Source: Neisseriaceae bacterium (GTDB lineage: Bacteria > Pseudomonadota > Gammaproteobacteria > Burkholderiales > Chromobacteriaceae). Taken from it: a stretch of 64,000 nucleotides of DNA. Position numbers and translations under genes: made by a program. The DNA is taken from the NCBI GenBank assembly GCA_027489245.1, contig JAIYAC010000006.1, positions 62,001 to 126,000 on the forward strand. The letters run 5' to 3'. Positions 1-9,267 of this stretch are shown here, in pieces. Within the stretch, counting starts at the first letter, position 1, and each line of letters begins with the position of its first letter. The notes beneath the pieces are model-generated. The model was not told the origin of the DNA. It saw nothing but the letters and a program-made list of their open reading frames with translations, and searched no databases.

Positions 1-2335
1 CCAGGCGGTAGCGCAGACCATTATCGACAGCGGCCTGGCCGACTACTACGAACACCGCACCGCCGAGCAGCGCCAGGCCGAGCCGGTACCGGCCGAGCTG
101 CTACAGCAGATGCAGCTGTACGATAACGAGGCGCTGCAACACAGCTTTGTGCACGTAGAAGACGAGCACATCCGCGAAGCCTCGCTGATGCTGGAAGGCA
201 TTACCTGCGCGGCCTGTGTGTGGCTGAACGAACACCACGTGCGCCAGCTGCCAGGAGTGCTGTCGGTAGACATCAACTACGCCACCCACCGCGCCCGCGT
301 GCGCTGGGATACACGCCAGCTGCGGCTCAGCCAGATTCTGCAAGCCATCAGCGCCATTGGTTACCGCGCCCACCCTTACGATGCGTCGCGCCAGGAAGCG
401 CTGCACCAGAAAGAACGCAAAACCGCGCTGAACCGCCTATGGGTAGCCGGCCTGTCCATGATGCAGGTGATGATGTACGCCTACCCGGTGTACATGGCAC
501 CGGATGGCGAAATCGAAAGCCAGTGGCTGTGGATGCTGCACTGGTCCAGCTTTGTGCTCACGCTGCCGGTGGTGCTGTACTCGGCCATACCGTTTTACCG
601 CGGCACCTGGCGCGACCTGAAATGCGGCCGGGTGGGCATGGATACGCCCGTCACCATCGGCATCCTTACCGCCTTCTTCGCCAGCCTGTGGGCGCTGCTG
701 CACAAGGTAGAGCACGGCGTGTATTTTGACTCGGTGTCGATGTTCATCTTCCTGCTGCTGGGCGGCCGCTACCTGGAAAGCATGGCGCGGCGCAAAACCG
801 GCGAGGCCACCGAAAAGCTGGTGAAACTGATCCCCGCCTTTGCCCACGCGGTGCCAGGTTGGCCGCAGGATCACACCCAGCAGGAGGTGGCCGTCAGCCA
901 GCTGGCCGTCGGTGACGTGGTGCTGGTGAAGCCTGGCGAGACCATCCCCTGCGACGGCGACATCCTGGAAGGCCACAGCAGCGTGGACGAAGCGCTGCTC
1001 ACCGGCGAAAGCACACCCATCAGCAAGCAGGCAGGCGACAGCGTCATTGCCGGCAGCGTAAACCAGGCCAGCCCGCTGCTGCTGCGCCTTAGCCGCACCG
1101 GCAGCGACACCCGCCTGGCCGGCATCGTGCGGCTGATGGACCAGGCGCTAGCCGAAAAACCGCGCCTGGCCGAGCTGGCCGACCGCTACGCCGTGTGGTT
1201 TGTCACCATACTGCTGTTGGCCGCAGCAGTCACGTATATCGGCTGGAGCCTGGTGGGCAGCCAGGAGCACGCGCTATGGGTAACGGTGGCCGTGCTGGTG
1301 GTGTCCTGCCCGTGTGCGCTGTCGCTGGCCACCCCGGCCGCGCTCACCGCCGCCACCGGCCACATGGCGCAGCTGGGCATTCTCACCACCCGTGGCCACG
1401 CGCTGGAAACGCTGGCGCGCATCAGCGACGTGGTATTCGACAAAACCGGCACGCTCACCCACGGCCGCATGCAGCTGCTGGCCAGCCATGGCTTTAGCCA
1501 CCCGGACGCCAGCCAGGCGCTGGCCATCGCCGCCGCGCTGGAGCAAGGCTCCGAACACCCCATCGCCCGCGCCCTGCTCCACGCCGCAGAAGGCACCGCC
1601 CTGCCCGCTTGCGGCCAACGTAGCAACTACCCCGGCCAGGGTGTAGAGGCCGATATCGCCGGCCAACGCTGGCGCCTGGGCCGCCCGGCCTTTGTCGCCG
1701 AGCTGGCCGGTAGCCTCAGCCTGCCCGATGGCCTGCCCGCCAGCGCCACCCTCATTGCGCTGGGCGATGCGCGCGGTGTAGCCGCTGTGTTTGCCATTGG
1801 TGACCAGGTACGCGAAGACAGCGCGGCGCTGATTGCCGCGCTGCAAGCACGTGGTCTGCGCGTGCATTTGCTGTCCGGTGATGCAGAAACGGCCGTCGCC
1901 AGCCTGGCTGCCCAGCTGGGCATCGCCCAATACCGCGCCGCTGCCACGCCGGAAGACAAGCTGGCTTACGTCGGCACGCTGCAGCAAGGCGGCGCCCGTG
2001 TGCTGATGGTGGGGGATGGCGTGAACGATGCGCCGGTACTGGCGCGCGCCGATGTATCGCTGGCCATGGGCGGCGGTACCGACGTCGCCCGCGCCAGCGG
2101 CGACATGGTGCTGATGGGCGACGAGCTGGGCCGCCTGCCACAAGCGCTGGCGCTGGCGGCGCGCAGCATGCATATCATCCGCCAGAACCTGGCCTGGGCC
2201 GCGGTGTACAATCTGGTGGCCCTGCCGCTGGCGATGGCCGGCTGGGTAACGCCCTGGCTTGCCAGCCTGGGCATGGCGCTCAGCTCGCTGCTGGTCGTGA
2301 GTAACGCCCTGCGCCTGACCAAACGGAGTAAGTAA
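1..2335 (+). CDS. ccoI: Copper-transporting P-type ATPase CcoI/FixI (5' end cut by window edge)
   Basis: Inner-membrane P1B-type ATPase that moves copper for assembly of cbb3-type cytochrome oxidase. The reading frame is open from base 2, so the gene begins left of the window; the ATG at 110 is internal. About 777 residues are visible. In order they show an N-terminal CcoI-type segment (AVAQTIIDSGLADYYEHR), a heavy-metal domain with GITCAAC, membrane helices, the actuator motif LLTGEST, the metal-binding CPCALS helix, the phosphorylation motif DKTGTLT, the EHPIARA nucleotide-binding motif and the hinge GDGVNDAP. The stop codon overlaps the ATG of ccoS (TAATG), the arrangement normal for ccoGHIS clusters. 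All catalytic motifs are intact. Copper specificity is inferred from the family and from ccoS. Confidence 0.95.
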   Translation, partial: QAVAQTIIDSGLADYYEHRTAEQRQAEPVPAELLQQMQLYDNEALQHSFVHVEDEHIREASLMLEGITCAACVWLNEHHVRQLPGVLSVDINYATHRARVRWDTRQLRLSQILQAISAIGYRAHPYDASRQEALHQKERKTALNRLWVAGLSMMQVMMYAYPVYMAPDGEIESQWLWMLHWSSFVLTLPVVLYSAIPFYRGTWRDLKCGRVGMDTPVTIGILTAFFASLWALLHKVEHGVYFDSVSMFIFLLLGGRYLESMARRKTGEATEKLVKLIPAFAHAVPGWPQDHTQQEVAVSQLAVGDVVLVKPGETIPCDGDILEGHSSVDEALLTGESTPISKQAGDSVIAGSVNQASPLLLRLSRTGSDTRLAGIVRLMDQALAEKPRLAELADRYAVWFVTILLLAAAVTYIGWSLVGSQEHALWVTVAVLVVSCPCALSLATPAALTAATGHMAQLGILTTRGHALETLARISDVVFDKTGTLTHGRMQLLASHGFSHPDASQALAIAAALEQGSEHPIARALLHAAEGTALPACGQRSNYPGQGVEADIAGQRWRLGRPAFVAELAGSLSLPDGLPASATLIALGDARGVAAVFAIGDQVREDSAALIAALQARGLRVHLLSGDAETAVASLAAQLGIAQYRAAATPEDKLAYVGTLQQGGARVLMVGDGVNDAPVLARADVSLAMGGGTDVARASGDMVLMGDELGRLPQALALAARSMHIIRQNLAWAAVYNLVALPLAMAGWVTPWLASLGMALSSLLVVSNALRLTKRSK

Positions 2336-2508
2336 TGGAAAGCCTGTACCTGTTGATACCCATGAGCATCGTGCTGGTGTTCTTTATCGGCCTGCTGTTC
2401 TGGTGGTCTACCCGCTCTGGCCAGTTTGACGACCTGGAAGGCCCGGCCCATCGCATCCTGATGGATGACGACGACAGCCAGCGCGACAAGCCGCAGCAGC
2501 CGGACTGA
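2335..2508 (+). CDS. ccoS: Cbb3-type cytochrome oxidase assembly protein CcoS
   Basis: A 57-residue protein. It starts MESLYLLIPMSIVLVFFIGL, has one N-terminal membrane helix (about residues 5-25) and continues with the family-typical stretch FWWSTRSGQFDDLEGPAHRI, then a short acidic tail. CcoS is needed for maturation of the cbb3 oxidase, probably for heme or copper insertion. The ATG shares its A with the end of the ccoI stop codon, so the two genes are translationally coupled. The gene ends only 8 bases from the end of the opposing sensor kinase. Confidence 0.93.
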   Translation: MESLYLLIPMSIVLVFFIGLLFWWSTRSGQFDDLEGPAHRILMDDDDSQRDKPQQPD

Positions 2509-2516
2509 CTGACAAA

Positions 2517-3833
2517 CTAGCCCGCTACCTGCGCGCCGGCCGGCGCCGTAGCGGGCAATGCCGCCAAGGGCTGGCCGGCGACAAAGGGTAGCTGCAGAAC
2601 AAAGCAGGCGCCCAGCCCACCTTGCTGCAGGCCAATCTGCCCGCCATGCGCCACGGCAATACGCTGGCAAATGGCCAGGCCCAGCCCGGCGTGGCCACTA
2701 TCCTGCCCCTGGCGGCCCATCTCGAATGCCTCGAATATCCGCTGCGCCTCGGCAGCCGGCACACCGGGGCCCTGGTCTTGCACCTTGAGCTGCACGCAGT
2801 TTTCCAGCCGGTCGATCTGGATATCGATCACCCCGCCTCGCGGCGAAAAACGGATGGCATTGCTCAACAGGTGGCCTAGCAGCTGCAGCAGGCTGCCGTG
2901 GTCTGCCACCAGCCGCGCCAGGGGGTGGCTGCTGATCTGCACCTGCAGACCATGTTGTTGCAACACCAGCTCGTGCTGTGCCACGCAGTCTTCTGCCAGC
3001 AGGCGCAGGTTCAGGCTTTGCCAGTGAAATGGCCGCCGCCCCGCATCCAGCGCCGCCAGATCGATCAAGCCGTTCAGCTGGTAAGCCAAGCGCTGCCCGC
3101 TCTCGCTAATGGCTGACAAGTGCGCGGCGACACGCTGGGTATCCCCCCGCGCCAGCTTTAGCCGGGCGATCTCGGCAAAATTCAGCATGCCGTGCAGCGG
3201 GGTCAGCAGTTCGTGCGACACATTGGCCAGCAGCCGGTTTTTGGCCTGGCAAGCGTGCTCGGCGGCCAGCTTGGCGTCGATCAGCGCCAGTGCCTGCTCG
3301 GCCAGCGTCTGCCCCATGCCCACCTGTACGCTATCCGCTTGTCCTTGGCGCAGTGCCGCCGCCAGCTGCTGGCAGTCCGACACGTCCCGCCCTGTGCCAC
3401 GATAGCCGGCCAGCCGCCCGGTAGCATCGTGCCATGGCATGGCGCTAAGCGAGATATGGCGCTGCACGCCATCGGGGCATTGCAGCAAAAATACCTGGTG
3501 GCGAAACGGCTGCCCGGCGGCAAACAGCCCGGCCAGGCGCTGGCTGCTATCGGGCGAGCCCTGTACCGCTTGCAGGGCCGTCCAGTGCAGCCCGTATAGC
3601 GACGCAGGGGCAAAACCCAGCAAAGGCTGTAGCGCGGCAGAACAGCGCACGATGCAGCCATCGGCATCCAGCTCCCAGAACCAGTCGCTGGCCACGGCCA
3701 GAAAATCCTGCAGCACCTGGCGCTGGCCGGCTGCGGCCAACTGCATGCCCCGCATGCGCCGCCGCTGCCAGAACACGGCAGACAGCAAACCCACACAAGC
3801 AAAAAACAGGCAAACAAGCACAAAAAACAGCAT
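2517..3833 (-). CDS. Membrane-anchored PAS sensor histidine kinase
   Basis: A 438-residue sensor kinase. It has one N-terminal membrane helix (about residues 2-22), a PAS domain (about 40-150, with SDWFWELDADGCIVRCS and a typical GYRGTGRDVS end), a HisKA dimerisation helix with the phospho-acceptor histidine in NVSHELLTPLHG (near residue 207) and an ATPase domain with the N box (LLSNAIRFSPRGG), G1 (DQGPGVP) and G2 (GHAGLGLAIC). I chose the ATG at 3833 because AAAAGG stands about 8 bases upstream; an in-frame GTG lies at 3857. No response regulator is adjacent, so the output is unknown. It converges on ccoS, but this gives no proof of a shared role. Confidence 0.85.
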   Translation of the reverse strand: MLFFVLVCLFFACVGLLSAVFWQRRRMRGMQLAAAGQRQVLQDFLAVASDWFWELDADGCIVRCSAALQPLLGFAPASLYGLHWTALQAVQGSPDSSQRLAGLFAAGQPFRHQVFLLQCPDGVQRHISLSAMPWHDATGRLAGYRGTGRDVSDCQQLAAALRQGQADSVQVGMGQTLAEQALALIDAKLAAEHACQAKNRLLANVSHELLTPLHGMLNFAEIARLKLARGDTQRVAAHLSAISESGQRLAYQLNGLIDLAALDAGRRPFHWQSLNLRLLAEDCVAQHELVLQQHGLQVQISSHPLARLVADHGSLLQLLGHLLSNAIRFSPRGGVIDIQIDRLENCVQLKVQDQGPGVPAAEAQRIFEAFEMGRQGQDSGHAGLGLAICQRIAVAHGGQIGLQQGGLGACFVLQLPFVAGQPLAALPATAPAGAQVAG

Positions 3834-4151
3834 GATCCAGGCCTTTTCAACACGCACATGGCAAACAGATGCGCCACCGCAGGGCGTCTTGGCATTATGT
3901 CATACGGCTGGTTGGTATTGATGGCGCCATGCCACAGCCACTCACCATTTTGGGCAACCAGCGGCTGGCTGATAGCCATCCGGCCACGGTTCTTTTTGAA
4001 TCAGCCACTTACCTACTACGCCCGGCCAAAGCATGGCGCGGTACTTTTGGCACGCGGTAAAAGCCACCCGCCAGGCTCGATATGCACGCTTGATACAGCG
4101 TAAAATAGCCGCCATCCCGATACCGGCTGCCGGCCAGCCCATAACTTGCAC
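3834..4151. other. Divergent intergenic region between sensor kinase and trkA
   Basis: About 318 bases with no convincing gene. It must carry the promoters of the leftward kinase gene and the rightward trkA chain. A possible -10 box (TAAAAT, 4101-4106) lies upstream of trkA, but I see no good -35 partner. No strong hairpin or repeat is apparent. Confidence 0.5.
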
Positions 4152-5522
4152 ATGAAAATACTGATCCTGGGCTGCGGCCAGGTAGGTGCCAGCGTCGCCG
4201 AAAACCTGGTGGATGAAGGCAACGACATCACCGTAGTAGACCAAGACCCGAACCTGCTGAAGGTGCTGCAAGCCCGGCTGGATATCCGTACCGTCGCCGG
4301 CAACGCCGCCCTGCCCGGCGTGCTGCGCCAGGCCGGTGCCGACGAGGCTGAAATGCTGCTGGCGCTGACGCGTAGCGACGAAACCAACCTGCTGGCCTGT
4401 GCACTGGCGCAGCGCCATTTCAACATCCCCACCCGCGTTGCCCGCATCCGCGCTACCGATTACGTAGACGGCGAGCTGCCGGTGCTGGAGCAGTTTGGCG
4501 TAGAGCACGCCATCTGCCCGGAGCAGATCGTTACCCAGAACCTGAAGCGCCTGCTGCAGTACCCGCGTGCACTGCAGGTTATCGATTTTGCCGAAGGCCG
4601 CGCCCAGCTGGTGGTATCGCGCGCGCAGCAAGGCGGCAAGCTGCTGGGCAAACCGCTACGCCAGCTGCGCGAAGACATGCCGGATACCGACTGCCGCATT
4701 TGCGCCATCTACCGCGACGACCAACTGGTACAGCCGGATGGCAGCACGGTGATCCAGGAAGGCGACGAAGTGTTTTTTGTGGCCGCCCGCGCCGACATCC
4801 CCACCATGCTGGCCGAGCTGCGGCCCACTGAAAAAGCCGTCAAGCGGGTGATGATTGCCGGTGGCGGCAATATCGGCTACCGCCTGGCGCAGCTACTGGC
4901 CGACGACTACGAAGTCAAGATCATCGAGTACCGCGCCGAACGTGCGCGCTGGCTGGCAGAAAACCTGCCGCATGCGCTGGTACTGCACGGCGAGGCCACC
5001 GACGAGGCGCTGCTGGAAGAAGAAAACATCGACGAGATGGACGCTTTCTGCGCACTGACCAACGACGACGAAGACAACCTGATGTCCACACTTCTGGCCA
5101 AGCGCATGGGCGCCCGCCGCGTGATGGCGCTGGTCAACCGCGCCAGCTATGTCGACCTGCTGGAAGGCAACCGCATCGATATTGTCATCTCGCCCTACCT
5201 GTCCACCATCGGCTCCATCCTGGCTCACCTGCGCCGTGGCGATGTAGTAGCGGCCCACCCGGTACGCCGCGGCCGCGCCGAGGTGCTGGAAGTGATCATC
5301 CACGGCGACAGCCACAGCTCGCGCATGGTTGGCCGCCGTATCGATGCACTGGACCTGCCGCGCGGCTGCAATATCTGTGCCGTCCTGCGCGCTGGCCAGG
5401 TGCTGATGGCACACCACGATACCGTGCTGCAGGCCGAAGACCACCTGATCATCTTTGTGCACGGCCGCCACCGCGTAAAACAAATCGAAAAACTGACACA
5501 AGTGAAACTGGGGTTCTTCTAG
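4152..5522 (+). CDS. trkA: Trk system potassium uptake protein TrkA
   Basis: Cytosolic NAD-binding regulatory subunit of the Trk potassium transporter, 456 residues. It has two RCK repeats, each with a Rossmann glycine motif: ILGCGQVGASVAENL at the N-terminus and AGGGNIGYRLAQLL near residue 237. Each is followed by a TrkA-C type domain. I chose the ATG at 4152 (MKILILGCG) over the in-frame TTG two codons upstream. It heads a tight gene chain; the membrane partner TrkH follows with only one small gene between, which supports the assignment. TrkA gates TrkH by binding NAD(H) or ATP according to family knowledge. Confidence 0.96.
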   Translation: MKILILGCGQVGASVAENLVDEGNDITVVDQDPNLLKVLQARLDIRTVAGNAALPGVLRQAGADEAEMLLALTRSDETNLLACALAQRHFNIPTRVARIRATDYVDGELPVLEQFGVEHAICPEQIVTQNLKRLLQYPRALQVIDFAEGRAQLVVSRAQQGGKLLGKPLRQLREDMPDTDCRICAIYRDDQLVQPDGSTVIQEGDEVFFVAARADIPTMLAELRPTEKAVKRVMIAGGGNIGYRLAQLLADDYEVKIIEYRAERARWLAENLPHALVLHGEATDEALLEEENIDEMDAFCALTNDDEDNLMSTLLAKRMGARRVMALVNRASYVDLLEGNRIDIVISPYLSTIGSILAHLRRGDVVAAHPVRRGRAEVLEVIIHGDSHSSRMVGRRIDALDLPRGCNICAVLRAGQVLMAHHDTVLQAEDHLIIFVHGRHRVKQIEKLTQVKLGFF

Positions 5523-5524
5523 CC

Positions 5525-5917
5525 ATGGCCATCCGCGGCATTCACCACGTGGCCATTATTGCGGCCAACTATGCGCGCTCGCGCGACTTCTATCTGCACA
5601 CCCTGGGTTTCACCTTGGTGTCCGAGCACTACCGCACGGAGCGCGACTCGTGGAAGCTGAACCTGGCGCTGCCGGACGGCTGCGAGATCGAGCTGTTCAG
5701 CTTCCCCAACCCGCCAGCGCGCGCCAGCCGGCCCGAAGCCTGCGGCCTGCGCCACCTGGCACTGGCCACCACCAACCTGGACGCCGACATCGCGCGCCTG
5801 GCTAGCCTGGGCGTGGTGTGCGAACCGGTACGCGTGGACGAGTACACCGACCGCCGCTTTACCTTCCTGGCCGACCCGGATGGCCTGCCGATCGAGCTGT
5901 ACGAAGTGGCGGCATGA
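5525..5917 (+). CDS. gloA2: VOC family (YaeR/GloA2-type) metalloprotein
   Basis: A 130-residue single vicinal-oxygen-chelate domain protein, close in layout to E. coli YaeR/GloA2: IHHVAIIAANYARSRDFY at the start, EIELFSFPNPPARASRPEAC in the middle, GLRHLALAT, and DPDGLPIELYEVAA at the end. The His and Glu residues in these four strands are the expected metal ligands. The family resembles glyoxalase I, but its substrate is not settled. The gene lies 2 bases after trkA, and its TGA overlaps the trkH ATG (ATGA), so it is co-translated with the potassium system. That position may be operon convenience rather than a functional link. Confidence 0.9.
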   Translation: MAIRGIHHVAIIAANYARSRDFYLHTLGFTLVSEHYRTERDSWKLNLALPDGCEIELFSFPNPPARASRPEACGLRHLALATTNLDADIARLASLGVVCEPVRVDEYTDRRFTFLADPDGLPIELYEVAA

Positions 5918-7368
5918 ACAAACTGCTGCCCATCATCCATGTGCTGTCCAAGCTCATCCTGCTGTCGGCGGTGATGTTCCTGGTGCCCTGTGCCGTGTCC
6001 TGGTATTTCCAGGACGGCACCTGGCGGCACTTCCTGCACTCTGCTGCGGCGGGGCTGCTGATAGGCAGCAGCAGCTGGCTGGCCACGCGCCGCTTCGAGC
6101 GCGAGCTCAAGCCGCGTGACGGTTTTATTCTGGTGACGCTGCTGTGGCTGGGCTTTACCGCCATGTCGGCCGTACCACTGTGGCTGTACCTGCCCAATCT
6201 GAGCGTGACCGACGCGTTTTTCGAGGCGATGTCGGCGCTCACCACGACCGGCGCCACCACGCTGCAGGGGCTGGAACACCTGGCCCCGGCGATGAACTTC
6301 TGGCGCCACTTTTTGAGCTGGCTGGGTGGCATGGGCATTATCGTGCTGGCCGTGGCCGTGCTGCCCATGCTAGGCATTGGCGGCATGCAGCTGTACAAGG
6401 CCGAGATCCCGGGGCCGATGAAGGAAACCAAGCTGGCACCACGCATTGGCCAGACCGCCAAGAACCTGTGGTATATGTACAGCGCGCTGACCGTAGTGTG
6501 CTTTGTGTGCCTGTACCTGGCCGGCATGACCCCGCTGGATGCACTTTGCCACGCTTTTACGGCGGTGGCGCTGGGTGGCTTTTCTACCTACGACCAGAGC
6601 GTGGGCTACTTTGACTCGCTGCTGATCGAGTGCATCCTGATTGTGTTCATGCTGCTGGGGGCGCTGAACTTTGCCACCCACTTTACAGCGTGGCAGCGCA
6701 AATCGCTGCGCAGCTACTGGCAGGACACCGAGGCACGCTATGTACTGGGCCTGCTGGCGGCCAGCGTACTGCTGACCAGCCTCTACCTGTGGTGGCAAGG
6801 GGTGTATGGCTTTGGCACGGCACTGCGCCATGTGGCGTTCAATCTGGTATCGGTCGCTACCGATACCGGCTACGCCAGCGTGGATTACGCGCAATGGCCC
6901 ATGCTGGTGCCGCTATGGATGCTGTTTCTGTCGTGCATCACGGTGAGCTCAGGCTCCTGTGGCGGCGGCATCAAGATGATCCGCACCCTGGTGCTGACCC
7001 GCCAGAGCTACCGCGAAATGGGGAACCTGCTGCACCCGCGTGCAGTCCTTCCACTGATCATCGGCGGGCGTACCATCCCGGAGCACATTGCGCTGTCGGT
7101 GCTGGGTTTCATCTTTGTGTATTTCATGAGCGTGGTACTACTGAGCCTTGTCCTGATCGGCAGCGGCCTGGACTTCCTTACCGCCTTCACCGCCATTCTG
7201 GCCTGCATCAACAATGTGGGGCCGGGCCTGGGCCAGGTAGGGCCGGCAGGCAACTACGCCGCGCTTGATAACTTCCAGACCTGGGTCTGCAGCTTTGCCA
7301 TGCTGCTGGGCCGGCTGGAGATTTTTTCCATCCTGATTCTGTTTACACCTGCTTTCTGGCGAAAATGA
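5914..7368 (+). CDS. trkH: Trk system potassium uptake protein TrkH
   Basis: Integral membrane channel-like subunit of the Trk potassium uptake system, 484 residues with about ten hydrophobic segments. The pore-loop signatures of the four repeats can be read: TTTGATTLQG, LGGFSTYDQS, TDTGYASVDY and NNVGPGLGQVGP. The conserved SSGSCGGGIKMIR stretch is also present. The start is the ATG at 5914, inside the stop of the VOC gene; the frame is open further upstream only because it overlaps that gene. Its partner trkA lies about 0.4 kb upstream. Confidence 0.96.
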   Translation: MNKLLPIIHVLSKLILLSAVMFLVPCAVSWYFQDGTWRHFLHSAAAGLLIGSSSWLATRRFERELKPRDGFILVTLLWLGFTAMSAVPLWLYLPNLSVTDAFFEAMSALTTTGATTLQGLEHLAPAMNFWRHFLSWLGGMGIIVLAVAVLPMLGIGGMQLYKAEIPGPMKETKLAPRIGQTAKNLWYMYSALTVVCFVCLYLAGMTPLDALCHAFTAVALGGFSTYDQSVGYFDSLLIECILIVFMLLGALNFATHFTAWQRKSLRSYWQDTEARYVLGLLAASVLLTSLYLWWQGVYGFGTALRHVAFNLVSVATDTGYASVDYAQWPMLVPLWMLFLSCITVSSGSCGGGIKMIRTLVLTRQSYREMGNLLHPRAVLPLIIGGRTIPEHIALSVLGFIFVYFMSVVLLSLVLIGSGLDFLTAFTAILACINNVGPGLGQVGPAGNYAALDNFQTWVCSFAMLLGRLEIFSILILFTPAFWRK

Positions 7369-9200
7369 CCATGCAAAAACGCTACTCCCTGCTGGGTTTC
7401 GCCCTGATTCCGCTACTGAGCCACGCACTGGGCGACAGCCAGCTGTTCGACGCACGCGAAGCCTACCGCAAAGGCGATACCACCACCCTGGCCAGCCTGG
7501 CGACCCAGGCCGAGAAAGGCCTGCTGGACGCCTACCCGGCCTACTGGCTGGGTCTGAAGGCACTGGAAAACGGCGACAGCAACCCCGCCCGCCAGTTTGT
7601 CAACCGCTACCGTAACGGCTACCTGGTAGAACGCACTCTCAACGAGCTGCTGGAAGACATGGGCCGCCGCGGCCAATGGGACGACCTGCTGAAAACCGCC
7701 CCCGTACTGGCCGACAACGCCCGCGATGCCGAAACCGTGTGCTTTGTCAGCCTGGCCACCCTGCAAAAGCAGCAAAGCATCAAGCCCGACCGCAGCTACC
7801 TGGCCGGCAACCTGGCCGATGGCTGCAACCGGCTGATCGACGCCCAGGCTGCACGCGGCCTGCTGGATAGCGCCCAGACGCAGGCACGGCTGCGCCAGCT
7901 GATTGCCGGCAACTTCACCACCACCGCACGCCGGCTGGCCACGGCGGCCAACCTGGAAGACAGCTTCTTCCGCCCCGGCAGTGCCGAGCAACAAACCCAG
8001 GCGCTGATAACACGCGGCAAGAGTGATCTAGCCGGTGCGCTGGCGCAGCTATCTAGCAACAGCCAGCTGTCCACCGCGCAACGCGGCTTTGCCTACGGCC
8101 AGCTGGGCCTGCTGGCGGCGCGCCGGCTAGACATGCCCACGGCGCTGGGTGCCTACGCGCAGGCCGACCCGGCCCAGCTCAACGACGAACAATGGGAATG
8201 GTGGCTGCGCGCCGCCCTGCGCCAGGAAGACTGGGCACGGGTAGAGCAAATCGCCCGCGCCATGCCCGACGCCCTCGCGGCCAAACCCGCCTGGCAATAC
8301 TGGCGCGCCCGTGCCATGAAAGCCTTGGGCCGCCTGCAGGAAGCCATGCCAGTCTTTGTGAAAACCAGCTTCGAGCACAGCTACTACGGCCTGCTGGCCA
8401 AAGAAGAGCTGGGTGTCACGCTGGAAGCCCCGCCGGCCCGCGTAGTGGTAGACGACGCCACCAGCCGCACGGTGGCAGCAGACCCCGGTATCGCCCAGGC
8501 GCTGGCGCTGTTCGAGCTGGCCGAGCGCAGCAACCGTGCCGAGTGGCGCGAAGAAGGCCGCCGCGTGTGGCGCTGGGCCCTGCGCGAGCGCAGCGACCTG
8601 CAGCTATTGGCCGCCGCCGACATCGCCCGCCAGCGCGGCCTGTACGATATGGCCATCCACGCCGCCGAGCGCACCCGCGAAAGCCACGATTTCAGCTTGC
8701 GCTACCTGTCGCCGTACCGTGACACCACCCGCAGCTATGCGCAGCAGCTGGACATAGACGAGGCCTGGGTATACGGCCTGATCCGCCAGGAAAGCCGCTT
8801 TCTGAACGTGGCGCGCTCCGGCGTAGGCGCCAGCGGCCTGATGCAGCTGATGCCGGCCACCGCCAAATGGGTCGCCGGCAAGATGGGCCTGCCCGGCTAT
8901 CAGATCAACGACATCAACGACAACATCCGCTTGGGCACCTGGTATTTGCGCCACGTACTGGATAGCCTGCAAGGCCAGCCGGTGCTGGCGACCGCCGCCT
9001 ATAATGCAGGGCCGGGCCGGGCACGGGGCTGGCAAGCCGCCCGCCCGCTGGAAGGTGCCATTTACACCGAGAGCATCCCCTTTAACGAAACGCGCGACTA
9101 CGTGCAAAAGGTGATGGCCAACGCGGTGTATTATGCCGGCGCATTCCGGCAGGATAACGCCACACTGAAAGCCCGCCTGGGCACCATACCGCCGCGCTAG
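7365..9200 (+). CDS. slt: Soluble lytic murein transglycosylase
   Basis: Periplasmic muramidase of 611 residues that cleaves peptidoglycan to 1,6-anhydro products. The N-terminus has a signal peptide (KRYSLLGFALIPLLSHALG). A long alpha-helical superhelix follows, and the catalytic SLT domain is at the C-terminus: VYGLIRQESRF with the catalytic Glu, GASGLMQLMPATAKWV, then NIRLGTWYL and AAYNAGPGRARGW. Length and order match the Slt70 family. The ATG at 7365 overlaps the trkH stop (ATGA); a second ATG at 7371 is equally possible. The link to trk genes is positional only. Confidence 0.93.
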   Translation: MTMQKRYSLLGFALIPLLSHALGDSQLFDAREAYRKGDTTTLASLATQAEKGLLDAYPAYWLGLKALENGDSNPARQFVNRYRNGYLVERTLNELLEDMGRRGQWDDLLKTAPVLADNARDAETVCFVSLATLQKQQSIKPDRSYLAGNLADGCNRLIDAQAARGLLDSAQTQARLRQLIAGNFTTTARRLATAANLEDSFFRPGSAEQQTQALITRGKSDLAGALAQLSSNSQLSTAQRGFAYGQLGLLAARRLDMPTALGAYAQADPAQLNDEQWEWWLRAALRQEDWARVEQIARAMPDALAAKPAWQYWRARAMKALGRLQEAMPVFVKTSFEHSYYGLLAKEELGVTLEAPPARVVVDDATSRTVAADPGIAQALALFELAERSNRAEWREEGRRVWRWALRERSDLQLLAAADIARQRGLYDMAIHAAERTRESHDFSLRYLSPYRDTTRSYAQQLDIDEAWVYGLIRQESRFLNVARSGVGASGLMQLMPATAKWVAGKMGLPGYQINDINDNIRLGTWYLRHVLDSLQGQPVLATAAYNAGPGRARGWQAARPLEGAIYTESIPFNETRDYVQKVMANAVYYAGAFRQDNATLKARLGTIPPR

Positions 9201-9218
9201 GCGGCAACCGCGCTTCAA

Positions 9219-9247
9219 GGCTGGCGTGCCATGCGTGCACGCCAGCC
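9219..9247. other. Stem-loop between slt and the NAD(P)-binding gene
   Basis: An 11-bp perfect inverted repeat, GGCTGGCGTGC at 9219-9229 and its complement at 9237-9247, with a 7-base loop and no T tract. It could stabilise the slt mRNA end or act as a processing site. It does not look like a full intrinsic terminator. Confidence 0.5.
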
Positions 9248-9267
9248 CCATCATCAGGGAGTGGAAC

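Noticed and set aside
110..112. ATG at 110 as the start of ccoI
   Set aside because: The frame is open back to base 2 and encodes typical CcoI N-terminal residues, so the gene enters from the left edge.
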